From NCBI RefSeq assembly GCF_001639145.1, contig NZ_LROY01000002.1:1644501-1708500 (forward strand): a stretch of DNA of 64,000 nucleotides, written 5' to 3'. Below the pieces are notes generated by a model, which did not search any database, was not told the DNA's origin, and was given only the letters and a program-made list of their open reading frames with translations. How positions within the stretch are numbered: position 1 is the stretch's first letter; every line of letters starts with the position of its first letter. This DNA is from Microbulbifer sp. Q7. GTDB taxonomy: Bacteria; Pseudomonadota; Gammaproteobacteria; Pseudomonadales; Cellvibrionaceae. Made by a program: the position numbers and the translations under genes. Shown piece after piece: positions 9,276-19,422 of this stretch.

Positions 9276-11711
9276 ATGAAGCCGCATTCCCTGCCCACCC
9301 GACTTGCCCTACTGACCCTGACCGCAACCCTGGTTGCCTGCGGGGGTGGCGGCAATGGTGGTTCCAACAACGATCAGCCGCCGCAGGACGGCGGCGAAGC
9401 GCAGCAGGACACGCGGCCTGATGCCTTTTCCTTCACCGCCATTTCGGATGCGGCCAGGGATACCGCTTACACCTCCAATGCCGTTACTGTTACCGGTATC
9501 AATGCGATGGCCAACATCAGCATCAGTGGCGGCGAGTATTCGGTAAACGACGGCGACTTCACCAGCGATGCGGGCACCGTGGAAAACGGGGACCGCGTTT
9601 CCGTTCGGGTGACCACCGGTAGTGAATACAGCACTACGGTCACCGCATCGGTCACAATTGGTGGCGTAAGCGCAGACTACTCTGTGACGACCATGGTGGA
9701 GCCGGCACAACCCGCGCCGCCGGTGGACGACACGGTAAAAGTAGACTTCAACCTGAATATGCGGCACACCGTAGGCGGTGCCTCCGAGTTTGACCGACGG
9801 AAATTTATTACCGTGCACGCATCGAATACGGAGAACGACTGGTTTGGCGGCAATTCGCAAAGTGCCGGCGCACCCAATGATGATCCGGACCTGATGACAA
9901 ATTTTCTCGAAGGTTATGATGTCTATCTCGGTCGTGATACTGGCGGCATGAAATGGCAGCTCAGCCAGCTTCCGGAAGATGGGGCACGCCCTGGGTTTAT
10001 AGATGTTGAGGCAGCCAAAACCAATGGCGGCAGCGCTCGCTGGAACTACACCCAAAGTAATACAGATAACGCGGCATTAGCTCGAAAACACGAGCATCGC
10101 GCCACTGACATGATCGTCGGCGGCCAACAGCACCCATATTGGCCAAATGGCGACGACACCGGTATGGGCTGGTCTTTCTCCACAGCAGATACCCAGGAAG
10201 AACCCTTCGGTACCGCAGTCGGGCACTTTATGGCGACATTCCTCTATGAATACTTTAATCGTGGTGAGGATGATGCATATGGGCAGCCAAAGCCTGTGTT
10301 CCTAGAGGTTATGAATGAACCCTTATACGAACTGGTGGATTACCCGAAAGACGTCGACGAAGGCACCACACCGGAGGACGTATTTCATTTTCATAACGCA
10401 GTAGCGAACGAACTACGTGCATATCGAGACCAATGGGGACAGGCTTCTCATGAAAATGTGTTGATCGGCGGCTATACAGTGGCCTTCCCCGATTTTGAGA
10501 AGAGTGATTTCAACCGCTGGGAAGAGCGCGACAAGCTGTTTATCGATATTGCGGGTGCGAATATGGACTTTCTGTCCGTGCACTTCTATGACTTCCCGGC
10601 CTTCAATGGCACCCGTCAGCTACGGCGTGGCAGCAATGTGGAAGCCACCTTCGACATGCTCGAGCAGTACAGCCTGATCGCCACCGGAGAGCGTAAACCC
10701 TTCGTGATTTCCGAAATCGGTGCCACCGTTCACAGCATGATGAATGATCCGTGGTCACCGGAACGGGACGGCTACAAGCTGCGCGCCTTGAACGGACTGA
10801 CCATGAATATGCTGGAACGTCCGGATCAGATTCTTAAATCCATCCCGTTTGTCACGATCAAAGCCGAGTGGGGCCGCCAGTCGGATACCGTTCCCTACAC
10901 CAACCGACTAATGCGCCAGAGAAAAGAGGCCTCTGGCGAGACTGGCGACGCCTGGGTATATACCGAGTTCGTGAAGTTCTACCAACTCTGGTCAGACGTC
11001 AAGGGCACTCGGGTCGACAGCTGGGCGAGCGATCTAGACATCCAGGTGAATGCTTATGTCGATGGAGATACTGCGTACCTGGTGCTGAATAATCTGGAAC
11101 AGGAAGACACCGAGCTAAGCCTGGCTACGCTGGGTGTCGCTGGGAACAGCCTGCAAAGTGTGACCATCAAGGAACTACATTACGGCCGCGATGGAAAGCC
11201 GGTACTGGACGAGCGTGACACAACAGATCTGCCAGAGATGTACACGCTGAAGTCAGAAGCTACCACTGTACTGCAATTGACGTACGCAGACACGATAGTA
11301 ATCGATGACGATCTTACAGAAACCAAGTACTACGCCGACAAATACAAGCAGGCCATCATTACCGATGCCAAGCTGCAGTTTGCCATTAACGACGTGGTAG
11401 TGGCCGATAATGGTGAAGCTGTATTGCGCCTGGGTATTGGTCGCGATCATGGAAAATCCCTTACACCGATGGTTACTGTTAACGGTAATGCTGTCACCGT
11501 CCCGGAAGACTATCAGGGGTACGATCAGTACTACGATGGCAAGGGTCGTGCTCAATTCTTTGGCGTACTGGAAGTCCCTGTAGATCTTGAATATTTAAAT
11601 GAAGACAACTCCGTAGAAGTCGTCTTCGATGACGATGGCGGTTTTGTAAGTACCGCAACGCTGCAAGTCTTCAACAGTAGCGCAGCACTGACACGCGGGA
11701 CGCGCGACTAA
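9276..11711 (+). CDS. GH86 beta-agarase/porphyranase lipoprotein
   Basis: The 811-residue secreted hydrolase has a lipoprotein signal (lipobox LVAC near residue 22) followed by a Gly/Asn/Gln-rich spacer. A small beta-sandwich (about 50-145) precedes the GH86 barrel from about residue 155. GH86 hallmarks are FDRRKFITVHASNTENDW and GYDVYLGRDTGG, acid/base Glu348 in LEVMNEPLY and nucleophile Glu480 in FVISEIGA, then the C-terminal beta domains typical of the family. GH86 members are endo-beta-agarases or beta-porphyranases, and sequence reading alone does not separate these. GGAGAG upstream supports the start. It lies divergent to the ALDH operon with two operator-like sites between, and an intrinsic terminator follows. 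The lipid anchor contrasts with the freely secreted GH86 downstream, suggesting a cell-surface role. Confidence 0.9.
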   Translation: MKPHSLPTRLALLTLTATLVACGGGGNGGSNNDQPPQDGGEAQQDTRPDAFSFTAISDAARDTAYTSNAVTVTGINAMANISISGGEYSVNDGDFTSDAGTVENGDRVSVRVTTGSEYSTTVTASVTIGGVSADYSVTTMVEPAQPAPPVDDTVKVDFNLNMRHTVGGASEFDRRKFITVHASNTENDWFGGNSQSAGAPNDDPDLMTNFLEGYDVYLGRDTGGMKWQLSQLPEDGARPGFIDVEAAKTNGGSARWNYTQSNTDNAALARKHEHRATDMIVGGQQHPYWPNGDDTGMGWSFSTADTQEEPFGTAVGHFMATFLYEYFNRGEDDAYGQPKPVFLEVMNEPLYELVDYPKDVDEGTTPEDVFHFHNAVANELRAYRDQWGQASHENVLIGGYTVAFPDFEKSDFNRWEERDKLFIDIAGANMDFLSVHFYDFPAFNGTRQLRRGSNVEATFDMLEQYSLIATGERKPFVISEIGATVHSMMNDPWSPERDGYKLRALNGLTMNMLERPDQILKSIPFVTIKAEWGRQSDTVPYTNRLMRQRKEASGETGDAWVYTEFVKFYQLWSDVKGTRVDSWASDLDIQVNAYVDGDTAYLVLNNLEQEDTELSLATLGVAGNSLQSVTIKELHYGRDGKPVLDERDTTDLPEMYTLKSEATTVLQLTYADTIVIDDDLTETKYYADKYKQAIITDAKLQFAINDVVVADNGEAVLRLGIGRDHGKSLTPMVTVNGNAVTVPEDYQGYDQYYDGKGRAQFFGVLEVPVDLEYLNEDNSVEVVFDDDGGFVSTATLQVFNSSAALTRGTRD

Positions 11712-11766
11712 AGACCCAACCAAGTCAGCAACAAGACCTTCCTTTCAAATATTCTTGCAAAGCCCT

Positions 11767-11800
11767 GCAGGCCGGCGGTATCCCCCCGGCCTGCCTTTTT
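11767..11800 (+). terminator. Intrinsic terminator after first GH86 gene
   Basis: Stem GCAGGCCGG / CCGGCCTGC (9 bp, ten-base loop) followed by CTTTTTG, 56 bp after the stop codon. It is a typical Rho-independent terminator. Confidence 0.85.
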
Positions 11801-11885
11801 GCCCCCCAATATGTCGAGAACTAGAGGCAGTTCTCACCCCCGCAAAAAACATCGGCAAAAAACACGACAATCCTCATTCGCCCAA

Positions 11886-11916
11886 TTGTAAATTGTTAAC
11901 AGTTTATTGTTTAATG
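11886..11916. promoter_or_regulatory. Operator cluster upstream of modular GH86 gene
   Basis: The main element AATTGTTAACAGTT (11891-11904, one mismatch) is flanked by TTGTAAATTG (7 bp offset) and TTGTTTAATG (14 bp offset). It lies about 200 bp upstream of the start codon. The remaining bases to 12112 hold no gene; a long 5' leader is implied if the promoter is here. Confidence 0.5.
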
Positions 11917-12112
11917 TGCATGACGGCAGATATAACGCTAACAAGCGCCGCAAACCCAAACCAGCCTCTTATTGCTGTTTTCGCGGCAACTGCTGTCGAC
12001 CTGGAGCCACTCACCGTGCGCTCCGCCATTCCGAGGTACCGGCGGATCACCCGAGCGGCTCAAAAAATAATAACGACACCCGCAGTACCGTGTCTCAATC
12101 TCGGAGCAAGCG

Positions 12113-15100
12113 ATGAAATACCCCTATTCCAGGCGTCCACTGGCGCTGGCACAGTCTGTGCTGGCTGCTGGTCTCGCCTTTAGTACGGCGGCAACCGCGG
12201 CAGACTACCGCATTGAAGCGGAGTCCTTCAGCAGTGTTGGTGGCACCTATGCCGATGGCCAGCCGCAAAAAATCAGTGTCTACAGTGTCAATGGCGTTAA
12301 CGCCATCAACTACGTCAACCGTGGCGACTACGCCGAGTACTCCCTGCAGGTAGCCGAAGCAGGTACGTACAATCTGCAATATCTGATTGGCACCAGCGTG
12401 TCCTCCGGTGCGGAAATCGATTTCCAGATCGGTGGCGGTTCCAGCTGGACCTCGCTCGTGAAAAAAGCCGTTCCAGCGGGCAATTGGGATAATTTCCAGC
12501 CACTGGACGCCGGTAACATTTCCCTCCCCGCCGGCACGGTAAATCTGCGCGTGACCGGCTCCGGCAGCAATGACTGGCAGTGGAACCTGGATGCACTGGA
12601 ACTCACACTGGTCAGCGCTAGCGGCGGCTCCAGCAGCAGCTCCAGTAGCGGTGGCAGTGGCAGCAGCTCCAGTAGCAGTGGCGGCGGCAGCACCGACTTC
12701 ACCGTAGAAGCAGAGAGCTTCACCCAGGTCGGCGGTACCTACGCCGACGGCCAGCCGCAAAAAATCAGCGTTTACTCGGTAAATGGTGCGACGGCAATCA
12801 ACTACGTCAACAAAGCCGACTATGCCGAATACACGATTTCCGTTCCCCAAGCCGGTAATTACGACCTGACCTATTTCGCTGGCACCGCGATTAACGGCGG
12901 CCGCATTGACTTCCAGCACAACAACGGCGGAAGCTGGCAAACTCTGGCACAAACCAGTGTGCCGAATGTCGGTTGGGACAACTTCCAGGCATTGGCCGGA
13001 GGCAGCGTTTACCTACCAGCAGGTACACAGCAAATTCGCGTTTACGGTGGTGGCACCAACGACTGGCAGTGGAACCTCGATCGAATCGAGCTGAGCTACG
13101 ATAGTGCCGGCTCCGGCTCTAGCGGCGGCTCGTCTTCCAGTTCCTCAAGCTCATCCAGTTCTTCGTCCAGCTCCAGCTCCAGCTCGAGCTCATCTGGCGG
13201 TAGCAGTTCGAGCTCCTCCTCCAGCTCATCGAGCTCATCTTCCTCCTCAAGCTCCGGAGGCTCCAGCTCCGGTGGCAGCAGCCCCGGTAACGGCAGCCCG
13301 GTTTCCGGCACCTTCACTCTGCAGGCGGAAAGTGCGCACGTTGTGGGTGGAGAAATCGAGACCTATGCCATCAACGGTGGCACGGCGGTGAACTACTTCA
13401 ACAGTGGCGACTACCTCGAGTACAACCTGAGCCTGGATCAATCCGGTCTGTATCAACCAAAATTCTACGTGGGCACCGGTAACACCTCCGGGAGCGCCGT
13501 AGGCCTGATGGCGACCGACCACGAAGGTGAGCTGGTCATCAAGAACATTACCGACGTGCAAAGTCAGGGCGACTGGGACAGTTTCTACCTGCTCAACGCC
13601 TCCAGCGAAATCAATCTGTTCGCGGGCGACCTCACCATCCGTGTTTATGGAGCGGGCAGCCAGGACTTCCAGTTCAATATCGACTACGCGATTTTTGAGC
13701 GTGTAGGCGACGCGGACCTGGCGCTCGATGGCGACGGCGACGGCACCCCGGATGTTTCAGATCAGTGCCCGAGCACCGATCCGGCGGAAACTGCAAACAG
13801 CGTAGGCTGCGCCCCTTCCCAACTGGACACCGATGAAGACGGCATTACCGACAATCTGGATCAGTGCCCGACCACGGGTGCCGATGAGTTTGTCAACGCG
13901 GTAGGCTGTGCCAGCGCGGGCGGTGACGACGACGACTTCGACGGTGTACTAAACAGCGCCGACAACTGCGCAAACACGCCGTACGGTCAGAATGTCGACC
14001 CCTCTGGCTGTACCGGCTTTGCCGACAGCGACGGTGATGGTGTTGCCAACAGTGCAGACAACTGCCCTTCGACCCCCGCTGGCGAGTTTGCCAACGAGTC
14101 CGGCTGCTCGGCCTCACAGGTGGGCAATAGTCACAGTGCAACCGTAACGGTGAACGCGAACATCAAACACAGCGTCAACGGTGTTTCCGATTTCGGCCGT
14201 AACCGTCACATCACTGCGCACACCACCATTTACGAGAATGACTGGAAAGGCCACGCCGACAAGCTGAACTATTTCCTGAACACTCTCGACGTAACCCTGG
14301 GCCGCGACAACGGCACCGCAACTTGGAAATTCCAGGACACCAAAGAAGATCCAAACAAAGCCAACTGGCCGGATATGGATTACATGGTGACACGCGGTCA
14401 GGAACTCCGCGAGAGCTACGAAGCGAATGCCTTCTACAAACGCTTCAGCCCGGAAAGCACCGAGCTGATTGCCGGTACCAACCCGCATCCGACCTACCCG
14501 ACCCTGAGCTGGTACGACAACGGTAAGACCTGGCACGGCTGGCAGCCGATGGATATCGAAACTTCCGCAGCGTGGATGGGCCAATATCTGAAGCACTACT
14601 ACGCCAACTCCAGCAACGGCAATGTGGGCGACCCCATGCCAAAATACTGGGAAGTGATTAACGAACCGGACATGGAAATGAAAACCGGTAAGTTCATGGT
14701 CACTAACCAGGAAGCGCTGTGGGAATACCACAACCTGGTTGCACAGGAAATCCGCTCCAAACTCGGTAACGAAGCACCGATGATCGGCGGCATGACCTGG
14801 GGTCAGCACGACTTCTACCGTCGCGATGGTATCTCCCGCTTTGCAGACGACAACTACGATCAGTGGATCACCGACGAAGACCCAGAAGTACAGGAAGCCG
14901 CAAGAGCCTTCTTCCGCAATGCGATGACCACAACGGTTGATGATACCCGCAGCCAGGACTGGTATCAGTGGGATGTAATGTGGAAAGGCTTTATGGATGC
15001 TGCCGGTCACAACATGGACTTCTATGCCGTACATGTGTACGACTGGCCAGGCGTCTCCAACGATTCAACGTCGACATTGCGCCGCGGCGGACACCTACCG

Positions 15101-16207
15101 GCCATGCTAGACATGATGGAGTGGTATGACGTCCATCAAAATGGGGCAGCCAACCGCACACCCATCGTACTTTCCGAGTATGGCGCTGTGCAGGGTGGCT
15201 GGGATTATCTGGCACACAACAGTCGTTACGAGTCTGAGGTGGTCAAATCCTTTAACGCCATGCTGATGCAGATCCTGGATCGACCTGACTACGTCATAAA
15301 ATCCATGCCGTTTACCCCCGCAAAACCACTGTGGGGCTACAAGCCATTCGGTTGCGGCTATGAAGAGGTGCGCACCTGTACCGCGCCCTACCACTACAGC
15401 ATGATGAAAGAGTCTCAGCTGAACAATAACGACTGGCACTGGTCCGACTACATTCAGTTTTTCGAACTGTGGGCCGATGTAGACGGCACACGAGTGGATG
15501 CTGTTTCCTCCGATGCCGACGTACAAGTGCAATCCTATGTAGATGGAAACGAAGTATTCGTCATCATCAACAACCTGGAAACCGTCGCCACCACCATCGA
15601 CCTCAACGTCGCTGGCCTCGGATCGGCAGTTCAGAATGTTGAAATGCGCAACATGCATTTCAACAGCAGCTTCGACACCATCACGGATCGGCATCATATG
15701 CAGCAGGCTCCGAGCAAGCTCACGCTGGCTGCCGATGGCACAGTGGTATTGCGCTACACTCTGAGCAACAATGTGGCGATCAACCAGTCCATGAACGAGA
15801 AGAAGTACTTCGGTAACAGTGTCAGTGGCGGTAGCGTACCGCATCGTATTACCGTAGCGGGCGGTGCAAAATCACTGCAGGTGAACAATGTCGCTGTTCC
15901 CTCGGGTTATGCCGAAGCACAACTGCGACTCACGGTAGCCCTGTTCCCAGGTGAAGACGACACCCCTGACAGCTTACTGCAGATCGACAGTCTGACCATC
16001 AATGGCCAGACCGTTGAGACGCCACTGGACTGGCGTGGACGCAAGCAGAACGCTGCAGAACGGTACTTCAACACCCTGGAGATTCCAGTACCCGCAGAAC
16101 TGATTCAGGCAAACAACACGATCAGCGTGGACTTCCGTCACAACGGTGATCTCACCGTCGCGAATCTGATTATCAAAGACTACAGCACAACACCAGTGCG
16201 TAATTAA
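12113..16207 (+). CDS. Modular secreted GH86 enzyme with three CBM6, poly-Ser linkers and TSP3 repeats
   Basis: The 1364-residue protein has a signal peptide of about 28 residues. CBM6 modules lie at about 30-163, 195-330 and 403-530. The first two are near copies ([19 protein letters not shown]) and the third is shorter. Poly-serine linkers at about 165-190 and 336-400 separate them. Four to five calcium-binding thrombospondin type-3 repeats (DxDxDG with VGC) fill about 535-680. The GH86 catalytic part runs from about 685 to the end, with acid/base Glu851 in VINEPDME and nucleophile Glu1022 in VLSEYGA. The layout resembles large Microbulbifer GH86 agarases. It probably binds agar and makes oligosaccharides outside the cell. 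GGAG eight bases upstream supports the start. Agarase versus porphyranase is undecided. Confidence 0.93.
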   Translation: MKYPYSRRPLALAQSVLAAGLAFSTAATAADYRIEAESFSSVGGTYADGQPQKISVYSVNGVNAINYVNRGDYAEYSLQVAEAGTYNLQYLIGTSVSSGAEIDFQIGGGSSWTSLVKKAVPAGNWDNFQPLDAGNISLPAGTVNLRVTGSGSNDWQWNLDALELTLVSASGGSSSSSSSGGSGSSSSSSGGGSTDFTVEAESFTQVGGTYADGQPQKISVYSVNGATAINYVNKADYAEYTISVPQAGNYDLTYFAGTAINGGRIDFQHNNGGSWQTLAQTSVPNVGWDNFQALAGGSVYLPAGTQQIRVYGGGTNDWQWNLDRIELSYDSAGSGSSGGSSSSSSSSSSSSSSSSSSSSSSGGSSSSSSSSSSSSSSSSSSGGSSSGGSSPGNGSPVSGTFTLQAESAHVVGGEIETYAINGGTAVNYFNSGDYLEYNLSLDQSGLYQPKFYVGTGNTSGSAVGLMATDHEGELVIKNITDVQSQGDWDSFYLLNASSEINLFAGDLTIRVYGAGSQDFQFNIDYAIFERVGDADLALDGDGDGTPDVSDQCPSTDPAETANSVGCAPSQLDTDEDGITDNLDQCPTTGADEFVNAVGCASAGGDDDDFDGVLNSADNCANTPYGQNVDPSGCTGFADSDGDGVANSADNCPSTPAGEFANESGCSASQVGNSHSATVTVNANIKHSVNGVSDFGRNRHITAHTTIYENDWKGHADKLNYFLNTLDVTLGRDNGTATWKFQDTKEDPNKANWPDMDYMVTRGQELRESYEANAFYKRFSPESTELIAGTNPHPTYPTLSWYDNGKTWHGWQPMDIETSAAWMGQYLKHYYANSSNGNVGDPMPKYWEVINEPDMEMKTGKFMVTNQEALWEYHNLVAQEIRSKLGNEAPMIGGMTWGQHDFYRRDGISRFADDNYDQWITDEDPEVQEAARAFFRNAMTTTVDDTRSQDWYQWDVMWKGFMDAAGHNMDFYAVHVYDWPGVSNDSTSTLRRGGHLPAMLDMMEWYDVHQNGAANRTPIVLSEYGAVQGGWDYLAHNSRYESEVVKSFNAMLMQILDRPDYVIKSMPFTPAKPLWGYKPFGCGYEEVRTCTAPYHYSMMKESQLNNNDWHWSDYIQFFELWADVDGTRVDAVSSDADVQVQSYVDGNEVFVIINNLETVATTIDLNVAGLGSAVQNVEMRNMHFNSSFDTITDRHHMQQAPSKLTLAADGTVVLRYTLSNNVAINQSMNEKKYFGNSVSGGSVPHRITVAGGAKSLQVNNVAVPSGYAEAQLRLTVALFPGEDDTPDSLLQIDSLTINGQTVETPLDWRGRKQNAAERYFNTLEIPVPAELIQANNTISVDFRHNGDLTVANLIIKDYSTTPVRN
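13117..13290 (+). repeat. Poly-serine linker tract in GH86 gene
   Basis: Runs of serine codons (TCC, AGC, TCG, TCA mixed) broken by occasional glycine give a flexible linker of nearly 60 residues between CBM6 modules two and three. Codons are mixed, so the DNA is less prone to slippage than the hexamer array near 43.2 kb. Confidence 0.8.
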
Positions 16208-16235
16208 GTCGACTTACTGACTTACAGTCCAAAAC

Positions 16236-16271
16236 AAAAAACCCCGCTCTGGTAACAGAGCGGGGTTTTTT
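16236..16271. terminator. Bidirectional intrinsic terminator
   Basis: CCCCGCTCTG / CAGAGCGGGG (10 bp stem, GTAA tetraloop) with an A-run before and a T-run after. It can stop the GH86 gene on the plus strand and the ThuA gene on the minus strand. Confidence 0.93.
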
Positions 16272-16310
16272 ATTGATTCAGCAAACGTTAAATGTAGAGA
16301 TCGTCGGACT

Positions 16311-17093
16311 TTAGTCGATGCCTTTCCCGGTCGCGGCCCAGTAAATACCCCCGTAAAGGTGCGACAGGAACATGGCATTACCGTAAGACGCCGGCAAATG
16401 GCCGAGGCCCGTATAAAATGCCCGACCTCCGTCGTATTGCTGGTACCACGCCACGGGATGGAACTTACCCATACCCTCCGAATTAACTTCACCCCATGCG
16501 GCCTGCGCCTTGTAGGTGGTTTCATCCACCGCCAAAAGGTAATTCAGAGAGTCGCTGTGTTCGGGCCCATAGGTGTAATACTCCTCCGTCCACAGGAAAC
16601 GGGCAGGCATATACTCGACACCCGGAAAGCCCGTCTCCAGTACATCCACTTTCGCGGACTGCACTGCCGGGTGAATCAGAAAATTCCGCCCAACCAAGCC
16701 CCGGTACCAGGACCAGTCGTACTCAGTATCCGCCGCCGAATGCACACCCACATAGCCTTTGCCGGAACGGATAAACGCCTGAAACGCGCCCTGTTGCCGT
16801 TCATTCAGTACATTACCGGTAGTCAACAGAAAAACCACCACATCGAATTGCTGCAGGTTCTCCAGGGTAAACGCCTCACTATCATCCGTGTGTACCGTCT
16901 CAAAATCATGCAGGCGGGACAGTTCTGTTACCGCGGAAACCGCTGCCGGAATACTCTCGTGTTGCCAGCCCGCCGTTTTGGTAAACAGCAGCGCCTTGAA
17001 CTGAGCTGCCGATACTGGTGTGGTGGCCATCAGCGCGAGTAACGTTAGCGCCCGCTTCGCTGTCGATTTTTTCAAATTGTTCTTCCCGGCCAT
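16311..17093 (-). CDS. Exported ThuA-domain protein
   Basis: The 260-residue protein has a signal peptide (about 1-29, ending PVSAAQ) and a ThuA-like class-I-amidotransferase fold. Motifs seen are ALLFTKTAGWQHESI, FDVVVFLLTTGNVL, GYVGVHSAADTEYDW and the C-terminal GGRAFYTGLGHLPASY. ThuA proteins are linked to disaccharide and sugar oxidation loci; their reaction is poorly known, and some act on keto-sugars. Its ATG follows immediately after the GMC oxidoreductase stop (TGAATG), so the two are translationally coupled. It is the last gene of the trio and ends at a bidirectional terminator. Likely periplasmic; substrate not deducible. Confidence 0.8.
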   Translation of the reverse strand: MAGKNNLKKSTAKRALTLLALMATTPVSAAQFKALLFTKTAGWQHESIPAAVSAVTELSRLHDFETVHTDDSEAFTLENLQQFDVVVFLLTTGNVLNERQQGAFQAFIRSGKGYVGVHSAADTEYDWSWYRGLVGRNFLIHPAVQSAKVDVLETGFPGVEYMPARFLWTEEYYTYGPEHSDSLNYLLAVDETTYKAQAAWGEVNSEGMGKFHPVAWYQQYDGGRAFYTGLGHLPASYGNAMFLSHLYGGIYWAATGKGID

Positions 17094-18782
17094 TCAAAGT
17101 AACCCCTGTTGCATTTGCTGGTCGGCATAGTCTACTGCCCGCGCGGTAAACGCCATAAACGTAATCGAAGGGTTCACACAGGATACGGACGAGAAGGCTG
17201 CGCCGTCCGTGACAAACAGGTTCTTCACATCATGGCACTGGTTCCACCTGTTCAGGTAAGAGGTTTCCACCGAATGCCCCATACAGGCGCCACCCATTTC
17301 GTGAATGGAGCCACCCGGGGGCGCCTCGCCTTCAAACGGGCGAATATTCTGCAAACCAGCCGCTTTGAGCATTTCTGCGGCGGTAACGCTCATATCATTG
17401 ACCATGGCGCTCTCGTTTTTTCCATAGGCAACATCCGTAACCAGGATCGGCATGCCCCAACGATCTTTTTTACTGGGGTGGAGGGTAACGCGATTTTCGT
17501 ATTTCGGCAGGCTCTCACCAAAACCCCACATGGTGAAATACCAGTTGCCGGGTTGACTGACCTTCTCCTTAAACGCCTTGCCAATACCTTTCCCGCTCTT
17601 TGCCCAGTGCCAGCCTGCTCGGCTGGCGCCGCACTGAAAACCGTAGCCACGCTCAAAGGCACCGTGTTTCTCGCGAATATTACGGAACCTGGGAATATAC
17701 ACGCCCCCGGGGCGCCGGCCCTTGTAATAGTCTTCGAGATAGCCGGGCACCATGCCCGAGGCCCCGCCGCCACCACAGTGATCCATAATATAGCGGCCCA
17801 GCAGATCGAAGCGGTTGCCAATTCCCTCCGGGAAAGTTTCAGATTTGGAATTCAGCAGAATCTGCACAGAGGCCAGGGTAGAGGCACACATAAAGACTAC
17901 CCGTGACCGCGCCAGATTGCGCTCCCCAGTGCGCATATCTACATAAGCGACCCCACTGGCACGCCCGGAGCCCTGATCGTAGAGCACCTCCTGAACCTGG
18001 GCATTCGCCACCAGCGTCATATTTCCGGTGCGCTCGGCGGCCGGCAGCGCCGCCGAGTTGGACGAGTAGTAGGCACCAAATGAACAACCGCGAGGACACT
18101 CACTGCGGGCCTGGCATTGCACCCGCCCCAGTTCCAGGTGCTGCTTCTGGGGTTGCGTGAGGTGCGCGACCCGCGCGGGGATAAAATGCCGGTCGGGGAA
18201 GGCCTTTTCAATTTTCTTTTTCATATCCCGCTCAACTACATTGAGCGGCAATGCGGGCAAAAACTTGCCATCCGGCAAAACATCAAGACCTTCGTAGCTA
18301 CCGGAGATCCCCACAAATGGCTCCACCCGGTCGTACCAGGGCTCGATATCCCCGTAGCGCACCGGCCAATCAATACCGTTACCATCCAGTTTGTTGGATT
18401 CGAAATCCAGTTTGCTCCAACGGTAGCTCTGGCGCCCCCAGATCAGCGACTTGCCGCCAACAGTCGCACTGCGATACCAGATAAACGGCTTCATCTGCTC
18501 ATAGGGATGCTCGCGGTCATTGATCAGATGATGGCGGGTATAGTCGTTGTAGATATACACATTCTTCTGGATATGCTGCTCGGCCTTGATCTCCTCCGGT
18601 ACATCCCCTCTAAACGGCATCTGCCAGGGTGCCTTACCCTCGGTTTTATACTGCCCGTGTTTGACCATCCCACCCCGGTCTAGTACCAGGGTTTTGTAGC
18701 CCTTTTCACAAAACTCTTTCGCCGCATAACCGCCGCTCATACCGGAGCCGACGACGATTACGTCGTATTCGGTGTTGCTCAT
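17094..18782 (-). CDS. GMC-family FAD oxidoreductase (large subunit type)
   Basis: The 562-residue flavoenzyme has the N-terminal FAD-binding motif VVGSGMSGGYAAKEFCEKGY, the GMC block SATVGGKSLIWGRQSYRW and a C-terminal active-site region with His in HEMGGACMG and Asn in CVNPSITFMAF. It resembles large subunits of gluconate-2-dehydrogenase-type sugar or polyol dehydrogenases. It has no signal peptide of its own. The upstream gene encodes the matching small subunit with a twin-arginine signal, so export as a folded complex by Tat hitch-hiking is likely (inference). It probably oxidises a sugar or aldonic acid in the periplasm and feeds electrons to the respiratory chain. It lies between the small subunit (28 bp) and ThuA (0 bp). 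Confidence 0.85.
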   Translation of the reverse strand: MSNTEYDVIVVGSGMSGGYAAKEFCEKGYKTLVLDRGGMVKHGQYKTEGKAPWQMPFRGDVPEEIKAEQHIQKNVYIYNDYTRHHLINDREHPYEQMKPFIWYRSATVGGKSLIWGRQSYRWSKLDFESNKLDGNGIDWPVRYGDIEPWYDRVEPFVGISGSYEGLDVLPDGKFLPALPLNVVERDMKKKIEKAFPDRHFIPARVAHLTQPQKQHLELGRVQCQARSECPRGCSFGAYYSSNSAALPAAERTGNMTLVANAQVQEVLYDQGSGRASGVAYVDMRTGERNLARSRVVFMCASTLASVQILLNSKSETFPEGIGNRFDLLGRYIMDHCGGGGASGMVPGYLEDYYKGRRPGGVYIPRFRNIREKHGAFERGYGFQCGASRAGWHWAKSGKGIGKAFKEKVSQPGNWYFTMWGFGESLPKYENRVTLHPSKKDRWGMPILVTDVAYGKNESAMVNDMSVTAAEMLKAAGLQNIRPFEGEAPPGGSIHEMGGACMGHSVETSYLNRWNQCHDVKNLFVTDGAAFSSVSCVNPSITFMAFTARAVDYADQQMQQGLL

Positions 18783-18810
18783 TATTGCTTTCCTTCAAAC
18801 TTACTGCGTG

Positions 18811-19341
18811 TTACAGCCAGGCGCGCCCTACTTCTGCCAGCTTGATTTCTTTGTAGGGACCCGGAACCGGGTCGTAACGCAATGCCTCTGTGGCACCAAC
18901 TTGGGAGGTGTAATAGCCGATAACGATAAGCTCTTTGAGTTGCTTGTAGATGGCGCTCTCTCCGGGAGTACCAAGCCGATCATCCATAGCCCGAATTAGC
19001 GCAGTTTTGCGCTCTTCAGACAGTGCCAGAAAATCTGGTATTGATTGACCCCACAAGCTTCTTAGCCCTTCGACAAACACCTTGCTGGCCTTGGGCTCCA
19101 GAAATTCGCTCAAATAAAAATCGATATACCCTGGAACACCGGCCTGACTGGCCGAAGGCGTATCGGTTGGTGGAATAATAATGTCTGAAACTTCACCAAC
19201 CAGCTTCCATTCATCTGGTTGTAGAAAACCAGTTGGATTCCCGCTAATAGAAAATGCAGCATCTAACGCGGTGAGATCATTAGAAAGGACGCCGTATCCA
19301 AGCAATGTTGAAATATTGATAAGAAAGTGTCTTCTATCCAT
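18811..19341 (-). CDS. Gluconate 2-dehydrogenase subunit 3 family protein with Tat-like signal
   Basis: The 176-residue protein starts MDRRHFLINISTLLG, a twin-arginine-type signal, followed by LQPDEWKLVGEVSDIIIPPTDTPSA, characteristic of the gluconate 2-dehydrogenase subunit 3 family. This small subunit pairs with a GMC flavoprotein, encoded directly downstream. ATG 19341 is chosen because the only upstream in-frame start is a TTG that lies inside the preceding terminator hairpin. Likely periplasmic and membrane-associated. Confidence 0.8.
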   Translation of the reverse strand: MDRRHFLINISTLLGYGVLSNDLTALDAAFSISGNPTGFLQPDEWKLVGEVSDIIIPPTDTPSASQAGVPGYIDFYLSEFLEPKASKVFVEGLRSLWGQSIPDFLALSEERKTALIRAMDDRLGTPGESAIYKQLKELIVIGYYTSQVGATEALRYDPVPGPYKEIKLAEVGRAWL

Positions 19342-19362
19342 ATAAGAACCAAATAATGGGCG

Positions 19363-19393
19363 AAAAAAAGCCGCGTCTGTTTCCAGGCGCGGC
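19363..19393 (-). terminator. Intrinsic terminator of TonB receptor gene
   Basis: On the minus strand GCCGCGCCTG / CAGACGCGGC (10 bp with one G-U pair, four-base loop) is followed by seven T residues, about 30 bp after the receptor stop codon. It separates the receptor from the oxidoreductase trio, whose own promoter was not identified. Confidence 0.9.
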
Positions 19394-19422
19394 AAGCAAT
19401 GACAATCGATTGATGAGAGGAC

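Noticed and set aside
13117..13290. Possible CRISPR or mobile repeat array
   Set aside because: The repeats are serine codons in frame inside a modular enzyme, without spacers of constant length.
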